Notes under the pieces: model-generated
Told to the model about the DNA's origin: nothing
What the model saw: only the letters and a program-made list of their open reading frames with translations
The model's database searches: none
NCBI GenBank assembly: GCA_963741625.1
Contig: CAVUIT010000011.1
Location: 310,001 to 374,000 of the forward strand
Direction of reading: 5' to 3'
From: CAWBBA01 sp963741625
GTDB taxonomy: Bacteria; Desulfobacterota; Desulfomonilia; Desulfomonilales; Desulfomonilaceae
Length of the DNA stretch: 64,000 bases
Made by a program: the position numbers and the translations under genes
In this document: one piece after another, positions 1 to 8,586 of the stretch
Numbering within the stretch: position 1 is the stretch's first letter
Layout of the letters: every line of letters starts with the position of its first letter

Positions 1-5
1 AAAAT

Positions 6-38
6 AAAGCTACGGATACGTTCCGTAGCTTTTTTTTT
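6..38 (+). terminator. Rho-independent terminator
   Basis: A perfect 11-bp stem (AAAGCTACGGA at 6-16 with TCCGTAGCTTT at 22-32, 5-nt loop) runs into a T tract. It presumably ends a plus-strand gene lying left of the window. The A-rich left flank could let it act weakly on the minus strand too, which would suit the minus-strand gene at 121-382. Confidence 0.85.
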
Positions 39-120
39 CAATGCCACGCGGCGTTTTCGAGAAATTGGACGAGAGGAAATAAGTATGGTGTCCCTGGAAT
101 TACGGGGCTAAGGTAGCGTG

Positions 121-382
121 CTATTTGTCCTTTTCTTTGAGGGCCTTGGTCTTTTTGTCGAATTCTGCCCAGAATTTCCGGTCGCATTCCTGCATGCAAG
201 CGTTATAATTGCCCTGTACCTATAGGAATGACCTTCCCTTCGTGCGGGACCTGTCCGAAATTATAACGCCATGGCAATCCTCTGCAGTCCCCGTAGCAGT
301 CCTCAATATTAAAATCCGTGTATCCTGCATTAGGCAGCAAAAGGGCAGCGAAGACCAATCCCATAACCAAATATTTTGTCAT
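121..382 (-). CDS. Small exported Cys-rich protein, probably frameshifted
   Basis: The start at 382 has a good ribosome site (AGAGGT) 5 nt upstream. The first frame codes 59 residues and stops at 203: a hydrophobic signal segment (residues 2-19) followed by FNIEDCYGDC. One base over, the minus strand stays open from about 215 to a stop at 121 and codes NYNACMQECDRKFW and a Lys-rich tail. That continuation has the same CX3C spacing and the same YNAC word as the small protein at 7364-7624, so I infer a single-base shift near 215 and an intact product of about 86 residues ending at 121. It seems to belong to a small family with the proteins at 7364 and 11766. Function unknown. Confidence 0.55.
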
Positions 383-745
383 GATTGACCTCTGTTCCCA
401 ATGATAACAGTCGCCGGACTTATGCGGCGGTCCTGCCATTCCGGAGCTTCTTGGCCGGTGACCGGTCAAAGGATGGTTTGAAGAGCTTTCGCCACCGCCT
501 CGAAAGAGCCCCGTCGCCGGTAAGTCCGTTGTCACGCCGCCGTAACAGCCGCTTGTTTCTTGTCCTTGAGCATAACTCACGGTGCCGGTTTCAGTCAATC
601 AAGATAGGCGGTCCCCGAAATTGCAAATTGTCGAAAGTGCTATGCCTCTAACTTAACGAGTGGTACATAATTGGAGGGCCTGACAGGTTCACGGGTTACG
701 AGTCAGCATAGAAAACCATTTCGAACCGGGGAAGAGGGGGACACC
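383..745. other. Intergenic, no gene seen
   Basis: No credible reading frame on either strand. The region separates the divergent genes starting at 382 (minus) and 746 (plus), so both promoters should lie here, but I see no convincing -35/-10 pair. Confidence 0.4.
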
Positions 746-1686
746 ATGAAGAGAGTAATCGGATTCGTATTGGCCATTGTTGTCGTTCTGGCATTAGTGA
801 TAATCATACTCCCCAAAGTGACCTCAAAAGAGACCTTGTCTTATAAAGACGCGGTGCAGAAGTATGCAAAGGGCAAGTTTGTCACCGTGGACGGCAAGAA
901 GATACACTACATAGAAAGGGGAGACGGAAAGCCGGTAATACTCATTCACGGATTTCTCTACAGCACGGCGATGTGGAATAAGAGTATCGACGCTTTTGCA
1001 TCCAAATTCAAAACTTACGCGGTGGACCTCTGGGGGTGGGGATACAGTGAGCGATTGAATGCGACGGATTACAGTTTTCCCTTCTATGCCCAGCAGATTT
1101 TGCAATTCATGGATGCTTTGAACATCCGCAAGGCTTCTCTGGTGGGACAGTCAATGGGAGGAGGGATCGCCCCGTATACCTGGCAGCCCACAATCCCGAG
1201 AGGGTGGACAAACTGATTCTGGTTGATCCTGCGGCTATCCCCTACCCAATGACCACTATCGGCTGGATCTATCAGCAACCCTTCATAGGAGAATTTCTCA
1301 ACGCCATTCCGGGAGACGCCTTGATGGAAAACAACATCAAGACCATATGGTTTTACGATGGCAATAAGGTTGGCAAGGAATACCTACAAGAAGTAATCCA
1401 ACCGTTACGGATACAGGGGACGTCTGAAGGTCTCATGTATATTCTACGCAATGTGCTAAAGCCGCCTTATGTGGAAAAGGAAGTGAACATGCTTGCCCAG
1501 ATCCACAAACCCATCTTGATAGTCCATGGTAGAGAGGATAAGGCTGTTCCCCTCGATCGATCGGAGAAGCTGAGCCGACTGTGGAAGGAATCCAAGTTGG
1601 TTGTGTTCGAAAAAGCAGGCCACAGCCCTCACGAAGAGTACCCTGAGGAGTTCAACAGAATAGCTATTGATTTCCTCTCCCGGTGA
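746..1686 (+). CDS. Membrane-anchored alpha/beta hydrolase (frameshifted)
   Basis: The ATG at 746 is chosen because it begins a hydrophobic N-terminal anchor (residues 4-23) and is preceded by GAAGAGGGGG. The alpha/beta hydrolase fold shows HGFLYSTAMW (oxyanion region), the nucleophile elbow GQSMGG, the acid in HGREDKAVP and the catalytic histidine in AGHSPHEEYP. The frame breaks at a CCCC run around 1169-1173; one added base restores VYLAAHNPERVDKL, the usual continuation. All catalytic residues survive across the break, so a sequence error is more likely than decay. The substrate cannot be told; relatives include esterases, haloalkane dehalogenases and C-C hydrolases. Confidence 0.8.
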
Positions 1687-1690
1687 AATC

Positions 1691-1772
1691 ACCCTCCCCT
1701 AACCCCTCCCGTCGAGGGAGGGGAAATGGATTTGCCCTCTCCCTTGGCTGGAGAGGGAAGGGATAGGGGGAC
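1691..1772. repeat. Dispersed CCCTCTCCC palindromic repeat
   Basis: Two short hairpins, CCCTCCC-GTCGA-GGGAGGG near 1704-1722 and a CCCTCTCCCTT/GAGAGGGAAGG pair near 1734-1761, sit directly after the hydrolase stop codon. A related CCCTCTCCC/GGGAGAGGG unit lies at 49017-49112 inside the 5' end of lptD. Confidence 0.6.
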
Positions 1773-1934
1773 CTTCATTGAAGTTACTCAGCGCAATTTT
1801 CAACGCATGGCACTATATTCACCGTCGAAGCTTCAAGCGATTCAGGTTGTCAGCCTAACGAAGGTGTAGTATCGTTCCGATGTTAGCGCAACTGTGTAAC
1901 CACCGTTAGAAACTGTATGAGAGAGAGGCAGAGT

Positions 1935-2249
1935 ATGATTACAGCACTTATTCAGTTCAAGCTCCCGCAACCTGTGACCCGAGAGAAAGCGCAGGAAATC
2001 TTTTCAGGCACCGCTCCCAAGTACAGGGAAGTTCATGGGCTTATCCGCAAGTATTATCTACTCTCCGAGGATGGTAGCACAGCCGGAGGCGTCTACTTGT
2101 GGAGATCTCGCAAGGATGCCGAACAACTCTATACGGATGACTGGAAGAAATTCATAGTCGAAAAATATGGGGCCGAGCCTTCAGTTCAATATTTCGATAC
2201 TCCGGTAATAGTTGACAATTTGGTCGGTGAAATTCTGAAGGACGATTGA
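1935..2249 (+). CDS. YdhR-like putative monooxygenase (dimeric alpha/beta barrel)
   Basis: 104 residues starting MITALIQFKLPQPVTREKAQ. I prefer the ATG at 1935 over the one at 1917 because the in-between GAGAGAGG makes a ribosome site at proper distance. The ferredoxin-like pattern (beta strand ALIQFKL, helix, GLIRKYYLLSEDG, GGVYLW, then a YFDTPVIVDN end strand) matches small proteins annotated as putative mono-oxygenases of the YdhR type. No cofactor is implied, since such proteins act cofactor-free or have other roles. No operon partner is visible. Confidence 0.6.
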   Translation: MITALIQFKLPQPVTREKAQEIFSGTAPKYREVHGLIRKYYLLSEDGSTAGGVYLWRSRKDAEQLYTDDWKKFIVEKYGAEPSVQYFDTPVIVDNLVGEILKDD

Positions 2250-2842
2250 CAATAGCGATTGCGCATGGTGTACCTGAATTCTCCGGAAGAGGCTCCCTTC
2301 GGCACAACCGGTACGATCTGTCGGAGGAAAACGAAACGCCAGCACCTTGGGGGGGGTAGGAGGCCTGGCGTCTCAACTATATGTTTTCCTTCCGCACTTC
2401 TTTAGAGCAACTTGCGTGCCAAAACAGGTCGGCGACAAATCTATGATAACTAGTTGTTTTTGCAAGCAGTAATCAATCGACAAACCAGCCCGCAAATTGG
2501 GGAGGCTGAAGCTGAAGGGCAGGAGTGTGGAGAGCATTCCCCGCATGTGAGGTCACTAGTACTCAGACGTGATATTTTTGTCCGGTGCATCCCCATAGCG
2601 CCGAGAATAGAGATGGAATGGGGGTCAATGCTCTTGTCCTATGCGGAGCTGTGCCGTGACATCACGGCGCCCAGAGATCAGCCAAGAGTAGGCTTGCCCC
2701 CAATACTACTGAAAAAATTTTCCCTCCTGCCGGAGAATCCAAATCCTAGACTTCGCATCTTGATATTCAAAGGCTGTAAAGACGGAGGGACGATATTTCT
2801 CAGCATTCTGCCCAGGGGATCGCCCCAGAAAGAAGTAACGTC
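2250..2842. other. Intergenic with hairpins, no convincing gene
   Basis: A stem ACGCCAG (2336-2342)/CTGGCGT (2365-2371) around a G-rich stretch follows the monooxygenase gene and may end its transcript. A 16-bp palindrome GCCGTGACATCACGGC at 2653-2668 lies 175 bp upstream of the exported protein at 2843 and could be an operator. An open frame over 2454-2846 has no start signal, no domain and unnatural composition, so I do not call it. Confidence 0.4.
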
Positions 2843-3214
2843 ATGAACAGAAAATCAAGTCTCACAGGTATATTGATGACAGCAGGGGTGTTGCTGATCT
2901 TCATCGTAATTCTAGGGGTGGCAAGTCTTGCGACAGCGGCGAAGTCCCCCGTGGATCTCACGGTGAATCAGTTCACAGCATCGGTTGAGCAAGCACCCCC
3001 GGCAGTCAGATTGGCTCAAGCGATAACGAGCCCAGGGAAAATGCTCGGCGGCGCTGGTCTCTTTGGCCCTTCCGACATTGTAACCGCGCCCGGAGGCGGT
3101 GGCGGTATTTTATTCTACTATCTGGATCGCGAGGGCTACGTTCTGACTCCTCCCCCCGCGCCCACTGACGATAACCCGTATTGGCGATGCCCGTTGGGCG
3201 GGTTTGATTGTTAG
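2843..3214 (+). CDS. Exported hypothetical protein
   Basis: 123 residues with a long hydrophobic N-terminal segment (about residues 10-32) ending LATAA, so a signal peptide or single anchor, then a Gly-rich middle (GGGGGILFYYL) and a Pro-rich tail ending RCPLGGFDC. The ATG is preceded by GAAAGAAG. I do not recognise a family. The Gly/Pro/Cys-rich mature part resembles in style, not in sequence, the other small exported proteins at 6082, 33859 and 34306. Confidence 0.55.
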   Translation: MNRKSSLTGILMTAGVLLIFIVILGVASLATAAKSPVDLTVNQFTASVEQAPPAVRLAQAITSPGKMLGGAGLFGPSDIVTAPGGGGGILFYYLDREGYVLTPPPAPTDDNPYWRCPLGGFDC

Positions 3215-3354
3215 TTGTGACTCACGGGGCCTATGTCGTTGGCGGTATTTTTTCGACATTCCGCGCAGGCTTGAGCCGGTATGAGCAGAGGAGCGGTCCA
3301 GTGTGATCTTGGCTCAGTCGGAATTGTCGCCCCATCTCGGCCCGAAGACGAGTG

Positions 3355-3392
3355 ACGTAGGGGCATCCCGCGGGACGCGGGACCGTGCCTTA
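3355..3392. repeat. Dispersed hairpin, GTAGGGGCATCCCGCGG type
   Basis: The segment GTAGGGGCATCCCGCGG followed by GACGCGGGACCGTG forms a CCCGCG/CGCGGG hairpin. The same words recur at 22704-22735 and part of it (TCCCGCGGGAC) within 7160-7176. It lies in the 300-bp gene-free gap before the sugar kinase. Confidence 0.6.
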
Positions 3393-3517
3393 ACACACGA
3401 AGCTTCACAACACCTTTATTTCAATTCCAATGTTTCGCAGTATTGAACCCGAGCGAAATCAATAGCGTCCTTTATGGCGGCGTGATATTTTTCCACCAGG
3501 GAGGACGTTAGACAAAA

Positions 3518-5077
3518 ATGACCCCGGATAAGGTTATCCTTTCATTAGACTGCGGGACCCAAAGTCTTAGGGCGCTGCTCTTCAGCCCTGACGGCGAGCC
3601 GCTCGACAAGGCTCAAATACCGTATGCCCCATATTTCAGCGAAAAACCCGGCTGGGCAGAGCAAGATCCCGAGATCTACTGGAAGAGCGCGTGTGATGCA
3701 TGCAAAAGGCTGAGCAATAACCGGCCGGACCTGTTCAGTAAGATCGCAGGCGTCGGCGTGACCACCCAGAGAAACAGTATGGTCAACGTCGACGATCACG
3801 GCAATCCATTGCGTCCGGCAATCATCTGGCTGGACCAACGAAAGGCAAGGCAAGTCTATATTCCCCGCGGCCTCATGAAGATCATCTATCGGGCCATCCG
3901 GATGGAAGAACCGATCCGCAAGGTTCAGATCGACGGCAAATGCAACTGGCTTCGGCAATTCCAACTCGATGTATGGGAAAAGACGCACAAGTATCTACAG
4001 GTATCCGGCTTTCTGAACTACAGGCTGACAGGTGAGTTCCGAGACTCCATTGCCTCTCAGATCGGCCACATCCCCATGAATTACAAGAAGCTGAGGTGGT
4101 GCTCCAAAAGGGAACTCAACGCGAGACTCTTTCCGGTTGAACCGAAAAAGCTCCCGGAACTGGTGGCTCCCGGCGAAGTAATCGGTACCATAACGAAGAA
4201 GGCTGCAGAGGAAACAGGGATACCACAGGGAATTCCTGTGGTCGCGTGTGGGTCCGACAAAGGTTGCGAGACCATCGGGATGGGGGTGGTGGAAGCAAAC
4301 GCGGCCAGTTTGAGCTTTGGGACAACCGCCACCGTGCAGACGACGACAAATAGGTACTTTGAACCTCTGCGTTTCATGCCTTCGTACCCGGCGCCGATTC
4401 CCGGGCACTACAACCCTGAAGTGGAGATCTTCAGAGGATACTGGATGATCGCCTGGTTCAAGAACGAATTCGCTTACCAGGAGGTTCTCGAAGCCAACGA
4501 GCGAGGAATAGAACCGGAAGAGGTTTTGAACGACCTGCTGGCCGAAGTCCCGGCCGGTTCAATGGGCTTGATGGTGCAGCCGTACTGGGGACCGGGACTG
4601 AAAAACCCTTCGGCCAAAGGTGCCATAATAGGTTTTGGGGACGTGCACACAAAGGCACACGTGTACCGTGCGGTGATTGAAGGGCTGGGATATGCACTGT
4701 TGGACGGGCTGCACAACATGGAAAGAGCCGGGAATTTTCGGGCGGAACGAGTAGCTGTTTCGGGCGGAGGTTCCCAGAGTGACGCGATCTGTCAAATCAC
4801 CGCGGACATATTCGATCTGCCTCTCCTGCGGGGCAAAACCCACGAAACGTCAGGGCTGGGAGCGGCAATTGTCAGTTCCGTGGGCTTGGGGATCCATTCT
4901 ACCTTCGAGTCGGCAATCCACAAGATGGTGAAGTATGATGCAGCGTTCGAGCCAAATCCGAAAAACGTGGCCCTGTACAGGGAGCTGTACGAAAGAGTTT
5001 ACCGCAAGATGTATCAAGCTCTGCGCCCGCTGTACAGGCAAACCAGAGATATAATCGGTTATCCGGAAAGAGTCTGA
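3518..5077 (+). CDS. FGGY-family carbohydrate kinase
   Basis: 519 residues, the usual length for FGGY kinases, which phosphorylate a sugar or polyol with ATP in the cytoplasm. Seen: N-terminal phosphate-1 motif LSLDCGTQSLRALLF, TTQRNSMVNVD and IIWLDQR in the first actin-like domain, the adenosine-side motif ACGSDKGCETIGMGV, SFGTTATVQ, and the C-terminal signature AVSGGGSQSDAICQ with HETSGLGAAI. The ATG at 3518 follows GGAGGACGT at good spacing. Substrate specificity (xylulose, ribulose, glycerol or another) cannot be read from sequence alone and there is no sugar operon beside it. Confidence 0.85.
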   Translation: MTPDKVILSLDCGTQSLRALLFSPDGEPLDKAQIPYAPYFSEKPGWAEQDPEIYWKSACDACKRLSNNRPDLFSKIAGVGVTTQRNSMVNVDDHGNPLRPAIIWLDQRKARQVYIPRGLMKIIYRAIRMEEPIRKVQIDGKCNWLRQFQLDVWEKTHKYLQVSGFLNYRLTGEFRDSIASQIGHIPMNYKKLRWCSKRELNARLFPVEPKKLPELVAPGEVIGTITKKAAEETGIPQGIPVVACGSDKGCETIGMGVVEANAASLSFGTTATVQTTTNRYFEPLRFMPSYPAPIPGHYNPEVEIFRGYWMIAWFKNEFAYQEVLEANERGIEPEEVLNDLLAEVPAGSMGLMVQPYWGPGLKNPSAKGAIIGFGDVHTKAHVYRAVIEGLGYALLDGLHNMERAGNFRAERVAVSGGGSQSDAICQITADIFDLPLLRGKTHETSGLGAAIVSSVGLGIHSTFESAIHKMVKYDAAFEPNPKNVALYRELYERVYRKMYQALRPLYRQTRDIIGYPERV

Positions 5078-5183
5078 AGAGATTGGGAGTGATGTGCGTA
5101 ACTTATGAGTTTTTTGTAGCCATTGCATGCTTAAGGCATGATGAAGGACCAACTTCTCGTGAAGAAAAGCACACTATTGTAGA

Positions 5184-5826
5184 TTAGTTGCTTGAACGAA
5201 CAACGGCATAACTCTGAAAAATAGCTGCTAGATGCAACATGACAAAAATTGGAACAAAGTATGCCGGGATTAGCACAAGAGGCAACAGAGCCATTGGAGC
5301 AGTTGTGATTTCGCCGGCGACGCCTACCGCAAGCCCGGAACTGAGCACGCCTGTTGTTACGGCAACGATAAGGTCCAGTATCCCCAAGAGATTCCACACA
5401 AGGAATAGTCATACTGAACCTAAAGCTTTCGCGTCGGATGAGAGCGAGAGTCACCCAAGGGGCGGTAAGCCCAATTGCAATATCGCCAAGCCCTGCAGGC
5501 CAAGCGAATAAACCGGGCAGAGTACCCTGCGCGTAAAGCGCTATAAATGCCAGTCCAGCGAACCTCCAAGCCTGTATTCCCGTGCAGAGCCGTAGATCAG
5601 CAGTCATCACGAAGTCTCGAAAGGTACGCGACATTCGGAACGCTGCAAGAAAAATGATGATAGGAGCAGTGGCTCCAATACCCATTGGAATAGGAGGCGT
5701 TCCTGGAGGTCTCACGAATGCGCCGGAAGCTCCAAGGACAAAAACAAGCGCGAACCAAGCCACGAGCACGCCAGCAATGACCAATGACACTTTCGAAAGT
5801 GTTTCCCGCTCATAGACGTCAGTCAT
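5184..5826 (-). CDS. Polytopic membrane protein of unknown function (frameshifted)
   Basis: The start at 5826 (MTDVYERETLSKVSLV) has AAGGAGA 7 nt upstream. About six hydrophobic segments can be counted: VSLVIAGVLVAWFALVFVL, APIIIFLAAF, FAGLAFIALYAQ, a GLGDIAIGL segment, ILDLIVAVTTGVL and a last one ending HLAAIFQSYA. The frame changes near 5405-5415, where the second frame restores LFLVWNLLGILD. Similar small membrane proteins are widespread and uncharacterised. No neighbour suggests a role. Confidence 0.65.
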
Positions 5827-5997
5827 TTTTCCGTCTCCTTCGAGGAGGGACCTGGGAAACCGTAAGTGTATGTTTTTCGGATCCACCATCTGATATGGAA
5901 ATGAAAGGAAATTTGGGGGCTGTCAGATGGTGCAAACGCAAGAAAAGCAATTGGACCCAAATGCCGAGTCAGGAGACCAGGCAACAGTTACGCGCAA

Positions 5998-6025
5998 CAG
6001 TGAGGTGCGATTCCGCACCTCACTG
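5998..6025. repeat. Perfect 12-bp hairpin
   Basis: CAGTGAGGTGCG at 5998-6009 and its exact complement at 6014-6025 enclose a 4-nt loop. There is no T tract on either side. It lies between two minus-strand genes, downstream of 6082, where it might stabilise an mRNA end. Confidence 0.55.
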
Positions 6026-6081
6026 TGAAACTGCACATTTTTCGCGCACGAATGTTTTGCTCCGGCGGTTTACACCGGACA

Positions 6082-6375
6082 TTACACCACGTAAATTAAT
6101 AGCCATACCGCATGCGGTGGTGTCGGCCGTGATCCGTAGCCCGTGCCTTTGTACATGTGATGGCCGCCATACGCGTACGGCCATGCGTATCCGTAGCCCC
6201 CATAACCAGCGTAGCCGTAGCCTCCAGAGTAGCCACCGTATCCACATCCCGAATAACATCCTCCGGAAAACGGCATCCAAATAGGCCCAAGAAACGCTTG
6301 AGAAGTTAAAGGAATGAGTGTGGCCACTGCGACCACTGAGACAACCAGAGCGATAATTGGTAACGTTTTATACAT
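6082..6375 (-). CDS. Gly/Tyr-rich exported protein
   Basis: 97 residues: a signal peptide (MYKTLPIIALVVSVVAVATL, cleavage likely after SQA), then low-complexity GYGGYSGGYGYAGYGGYGYA repeats with two Cys (GGCYSGCGYGG). The composition recalls sulfur-globule proteins and other Gly/Tyr-rich envelope proteins, but that is composition only. The last 18 residues change character (PTPPHAVWLL), and another frame there reads HGRHHRMRYGY, so a frameshift close to 6130 is possible. The ribosome site is AGGAGT, 4 nt before the ATG. Confidence 0.55.
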   Translation of the reverse strand: MYKTLPIIALVVSVVAVATLIPLTSQAFLGPIWMPFSGGCYSGCGYGGYSGGYGYAGYGGYGYAWPYAYGGHHMYKGTGYGSRPTPPHAVWLLIYVV

Positions 6376-6538
6376 GATTCACTCCTATCAATTCTTGTTA
6401 ATTTAATTCTAGGGACGCTGTCACAATACTTTTTGCCGTCCCCCACATTAACGCAACAACCGGGCTATCTCCCCTCCCCGTTATTAATATAACGACATCT
6501 TTTATATCGAAAAGTTTCTTAAACGGGCTACCTACCTT

Positions 6539-7012
6539 TCACCGCATTTCTGCAAAAGCCATTTGAGCCCGCTTTTGCAGCTCCTCCGGAGGAATGTCTT
6601 CTATGTGCGTTGCCAGCGCCCAAGAATGGCCAAATGGGTCAGTCACCTGTCCGTAGCGATCCCCCCAAAACATATCGTCAAGCGGCATAGCTACCTTAGC
6701 GCCTGCAGAAACGGCCTGATTGAAGACCTGATCGACATCCTTTACGTACAAGAGGATATTGACCGCCGTACCACCCAATGATTGCGGCGAACGGCAGTCG
6801 CCGCTCTCCATCTCGTCGGCCAACATGATTATGGAATCACCAATTTTGATCTCAGCGTGGCCGATCTTTCCGGGGGGACCCTCGAGGCGAAATAGTTCCT
6901 CGGCCCCGAAAGCCCGTTTATAGAAATCAATGGCCCCGGCAGCATCACTTACAACTAAATACGGGGTCACTGTGTGAAAGCCTTCTGGAATTTGCCTTGT
7001 TTGACTTGCCAT
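6539..7012 (-). CDS. VOC-family (PhnB/glyoxalase-like) protein
   Basis: 157 residues. Paired beta-alpha-beta-beta-beta modules of the vicinal oxygen chelate fold are evident: HTVTPYLVVSDAAGAIDFYK and FGAEELFRLEG in the first, NILLYVKDVDQVFNQAVSAG and DRYGQVTDPFGHSWALATH in the second. The GHAEIKIGD and DPFGHSW words carry likely metal ligands, as in PhnB-like proteins. The family spans glyoxalases, dioxygenases and resistance proteins, so no substrate is given. It stands alone with its own long upstream gap. Confidence 0.8.
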   Translation of the reverse strand: MASQTRQIPEGFHTVTPYLVVSDAAGAIDFYKRAFGAEELFRLEGPPGKIGHAEIKIGDSIIMLADEMESGDCRSPQSLGGTAVNILLYVKDVDQVFNQAVSAGAKVAMPLDDMFWGDRYGQVTDPFGHSWALATHIEDIPPEELQKRAQMAFAEMR

Positions 7013-7136
7013 TGTAATTTCCTCATCAATCTAAACTACGTTACAATTAGAGATGATTTTAGATAAGTGTAATCATAGTCTTAAGAATGGCAAGGGACTG
7101 GGAGACGTAATCCCTCAGTTACGTGCGGCAAAAGAT

Positions 7137-7275
7137 TGTCATTGCGAGCCGAGTGAAGTCCCGCGTCCCGCGGGACACCGTCAAAGCTTAGATTGCTGGT
7201 GGGACCGGCATCTTGCCGGTCATCCCTAACAGACGGGCTGGAAGCCTGTCCCACCGATCACTCCTCGCAAGGACA
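7137..7275. repeat. CATTGCGAG palindromic repeat interrupted by a second hairpin repeat
   Basis: The outer words TGTCATTGCGAG (7137-7148) and CTCGCAAGGACA (7264-7275) match the ends of elements at 19789-19872 and 54342-54416. Inside lie a TCCCGCGGGA hairpin and a 58-bp unit (7198-7255) with its own inverted ends GGTGGGAC/GTCCCACC that holds ACCGGCATCTTGCCGGT and CAGACGGGCTGGAAGCCTG. It reads as one dispersed repeat inserted into another. Confidence 0.65.
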
Positions 7276-7363
7276 CTTCATCCGAGGTTCCCCCGTGTAA
7301 TTGAGTGGTTACAACTGGACCACGGCGCCCTTCCATTATGAATGTTATTTGCGGGGCGCCACA

Positions 7364-7624
7364 CTAGATACTCAGGTGAGCACCGAGCGGGGAGCCGCAC
7401 AGGGATTCACAATGGTCGCCTTTGTCCGGCTCCCAGTGCTCCCCAATCATGCAGGCGTTGTAACATTTTTCAAAATCTCTGGACCGCTTACTCTGGTAAG
7501 CATCGGATTCCTCGTGGCCCCTCGATCCTGCTTTCCAATTGTTCAGCAGAGCAAACGTCAGCACGATAAAGCCGCCCACTCCCGCAACCACTAAAGCGAT
7601 AATTATCATGAGGCTGTAGTCCAT
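7364..7624 (-). CDS. Small membrane protein with twin CX3C motif
   Basis: 86 residues starting MDYSLMIIIALVVAG; AGAGGAGA lies 6 nt before the ATG at 7624, so longer upstream starts are not used. One transmembrane helix (residues 5-27) is followed by a basic stretch and a soluble tail with FEKCYNAC, 13 residues, then CESLC. The proteins at 11766-11975 and, across a frameshift, 121-382 share the design (F-x-x-C-Y-x-x-C and a second CX3C). The paired cysteines suggest two disulfides or a metal site. Unknown function; no database family comes to mind. Confidence 0.7.
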   Translation of the reverse strand: MDYSLMIIIALVVAGVGGFIVLTFALLNNWKAGSRGHEESDAYQSKRSRDFEKCYNACMIGEHWEPDKGDHCESLCGSPLGAHLSI

Positions 7625-7735
7625 GGCTGTCTCCTCTTCTTTCGCACTATTCTCCATAAAATTAGATGCAGGAATGAGCTTTTGGATTTTTTTAATCCGG
7701 CCGCAGCCGCTCATAGGGGTTGCCGGCAAAATCGC

Positions 7736-7764
7736 TTGACAAGCAATAATTCTTGGCATAGGAT
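7736..7764 (+). promoter_or_regulatory. Sigma-70-type promoter for the RRM gene
   Basis: TTGACA at 7736-7741 and TAGGAT at 7759-7764 are separated by exactly 17 bp. The gene it would serve starts at 7981, implying an untranslated leader of about 210 nt, a length seen for cold-induced RNA-binding proteins. Confidence 0.6.
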
Positions 7765-7980
7765 GTTATTTGAAGCTTAACTTGTGTCTCTCCGGTCGGC
7801 CTCTCGTCAAGGACCACGGGCGTTATGCAAGGGTTAAGATCCTAGGACATAGGCACCCGTGCCGAGGACTTCATACCGTAATTCCATCCGGTTTATCCCC
7901 GTTCACAAAGAGCCCTTGTTCCCAACCGTAAACGCACTCTCGCAAAACGTGTGGCGTGCCCTTTCTAAAGGAGCTAGAGA

Positions 7981-8280
7981 ATGAGTATTAAGATTTATGT
8001 GGGAAACCTGTCTTTCGATTCCAGCGAGGGCGAACTCCAGGGCCTCTTTGAAGCGTATGGAGCGGTAGATTCAGCCAAGATCATCGTTGACCAGTTTACG
8101 AACCGTTCCCGAGGATTCGGATTTATCGAAATGCAAAATCGGGAAGAAGGTCTTAAAGCGATCCAGGAACTCGATTCCAAGGATCTCGGCGGCCGCAGCC
8201 TAAAGGTGAACGAGGCTCGCCCCAAGACCAATTCCGGCGGCGGGGGAGACCGACGAAACTCCGGAGGCTCGCGCTGGTAA
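7981..8280 (+). CDS. RRM-type RNA-binding protein
   Basis: 99 residues forming one RNA recognition motif plus a short Gly/Arg tail. RNP2 is IYVGNL (residues 5-10) and RNP1 is RGFGFIEM (about residues 44-51), both with the aromatic residues that stack on RNA. The tail GGGGDRRNSGGSRW is typical of the bacterial and cyanobacterial Rbp group, cytoplasmic proteins often induced by cold or stress. The ATG follows AAAGGAGC. The promoter at 7736 and the hairpin at 8313 delimit a single-gene transcript with a long leader. Confidence 0.9.
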   Translation: MSIKIYVGNLSFDSSEGELQGLFEAYGAVDSAKIIVDQFTNRSRGFGFIEMQNREEGLKAIQELDSKDLGGRSLKVNEARPKTNSGGGGDRRNSGGSRW

Positions 8281-8312
8281 TTCACCGGCTGTAGTCTCAA
8301 TGTTATGATCAG

Positions 8313-8340
8313 GCCAGAGTTTGCATTTGCGAACTCTGGC
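8313..8340 (+). terminator. Terminator hairpin after the RRM gene
   Basis: GCCAGAGTT at 8313-8321 pairs with AACTCTGGC at 8332-8340 and is followed by TTGTTCACTTCTT, a broken T tract. It lies 33 nt after the stop codon. Confidence 0.65.
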
Positions 8341-8586
8341 TTGTTCACTTCTTGGGCGTAAACACGCCGCCGCGCCGTTTCTGATGGGTCTCCGGAGCGA
8401 AGTCAGCCTCACCGCAGGCGTGCCGTTCGCAGCTAAGAAGATTTTCCGGAAACGGTGTCACCCCACGCACTCCTATGTTACCCGTTTGAAGGTGAACTGG
8501 TATTAAGGGCAGATTTTGTGATAGCAAACCAAAGACTTTATTGTGACGAAAACTTCGTTCCTTTGCAGAACACATTCTCGACAACC

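Noticed and set aside
2454..2846. 130-codon open frame before the exported protein
   Set aside because: No ribosome site, no hydrophobic or domain pattern, and it overlaps the ribosome site of the next gene.
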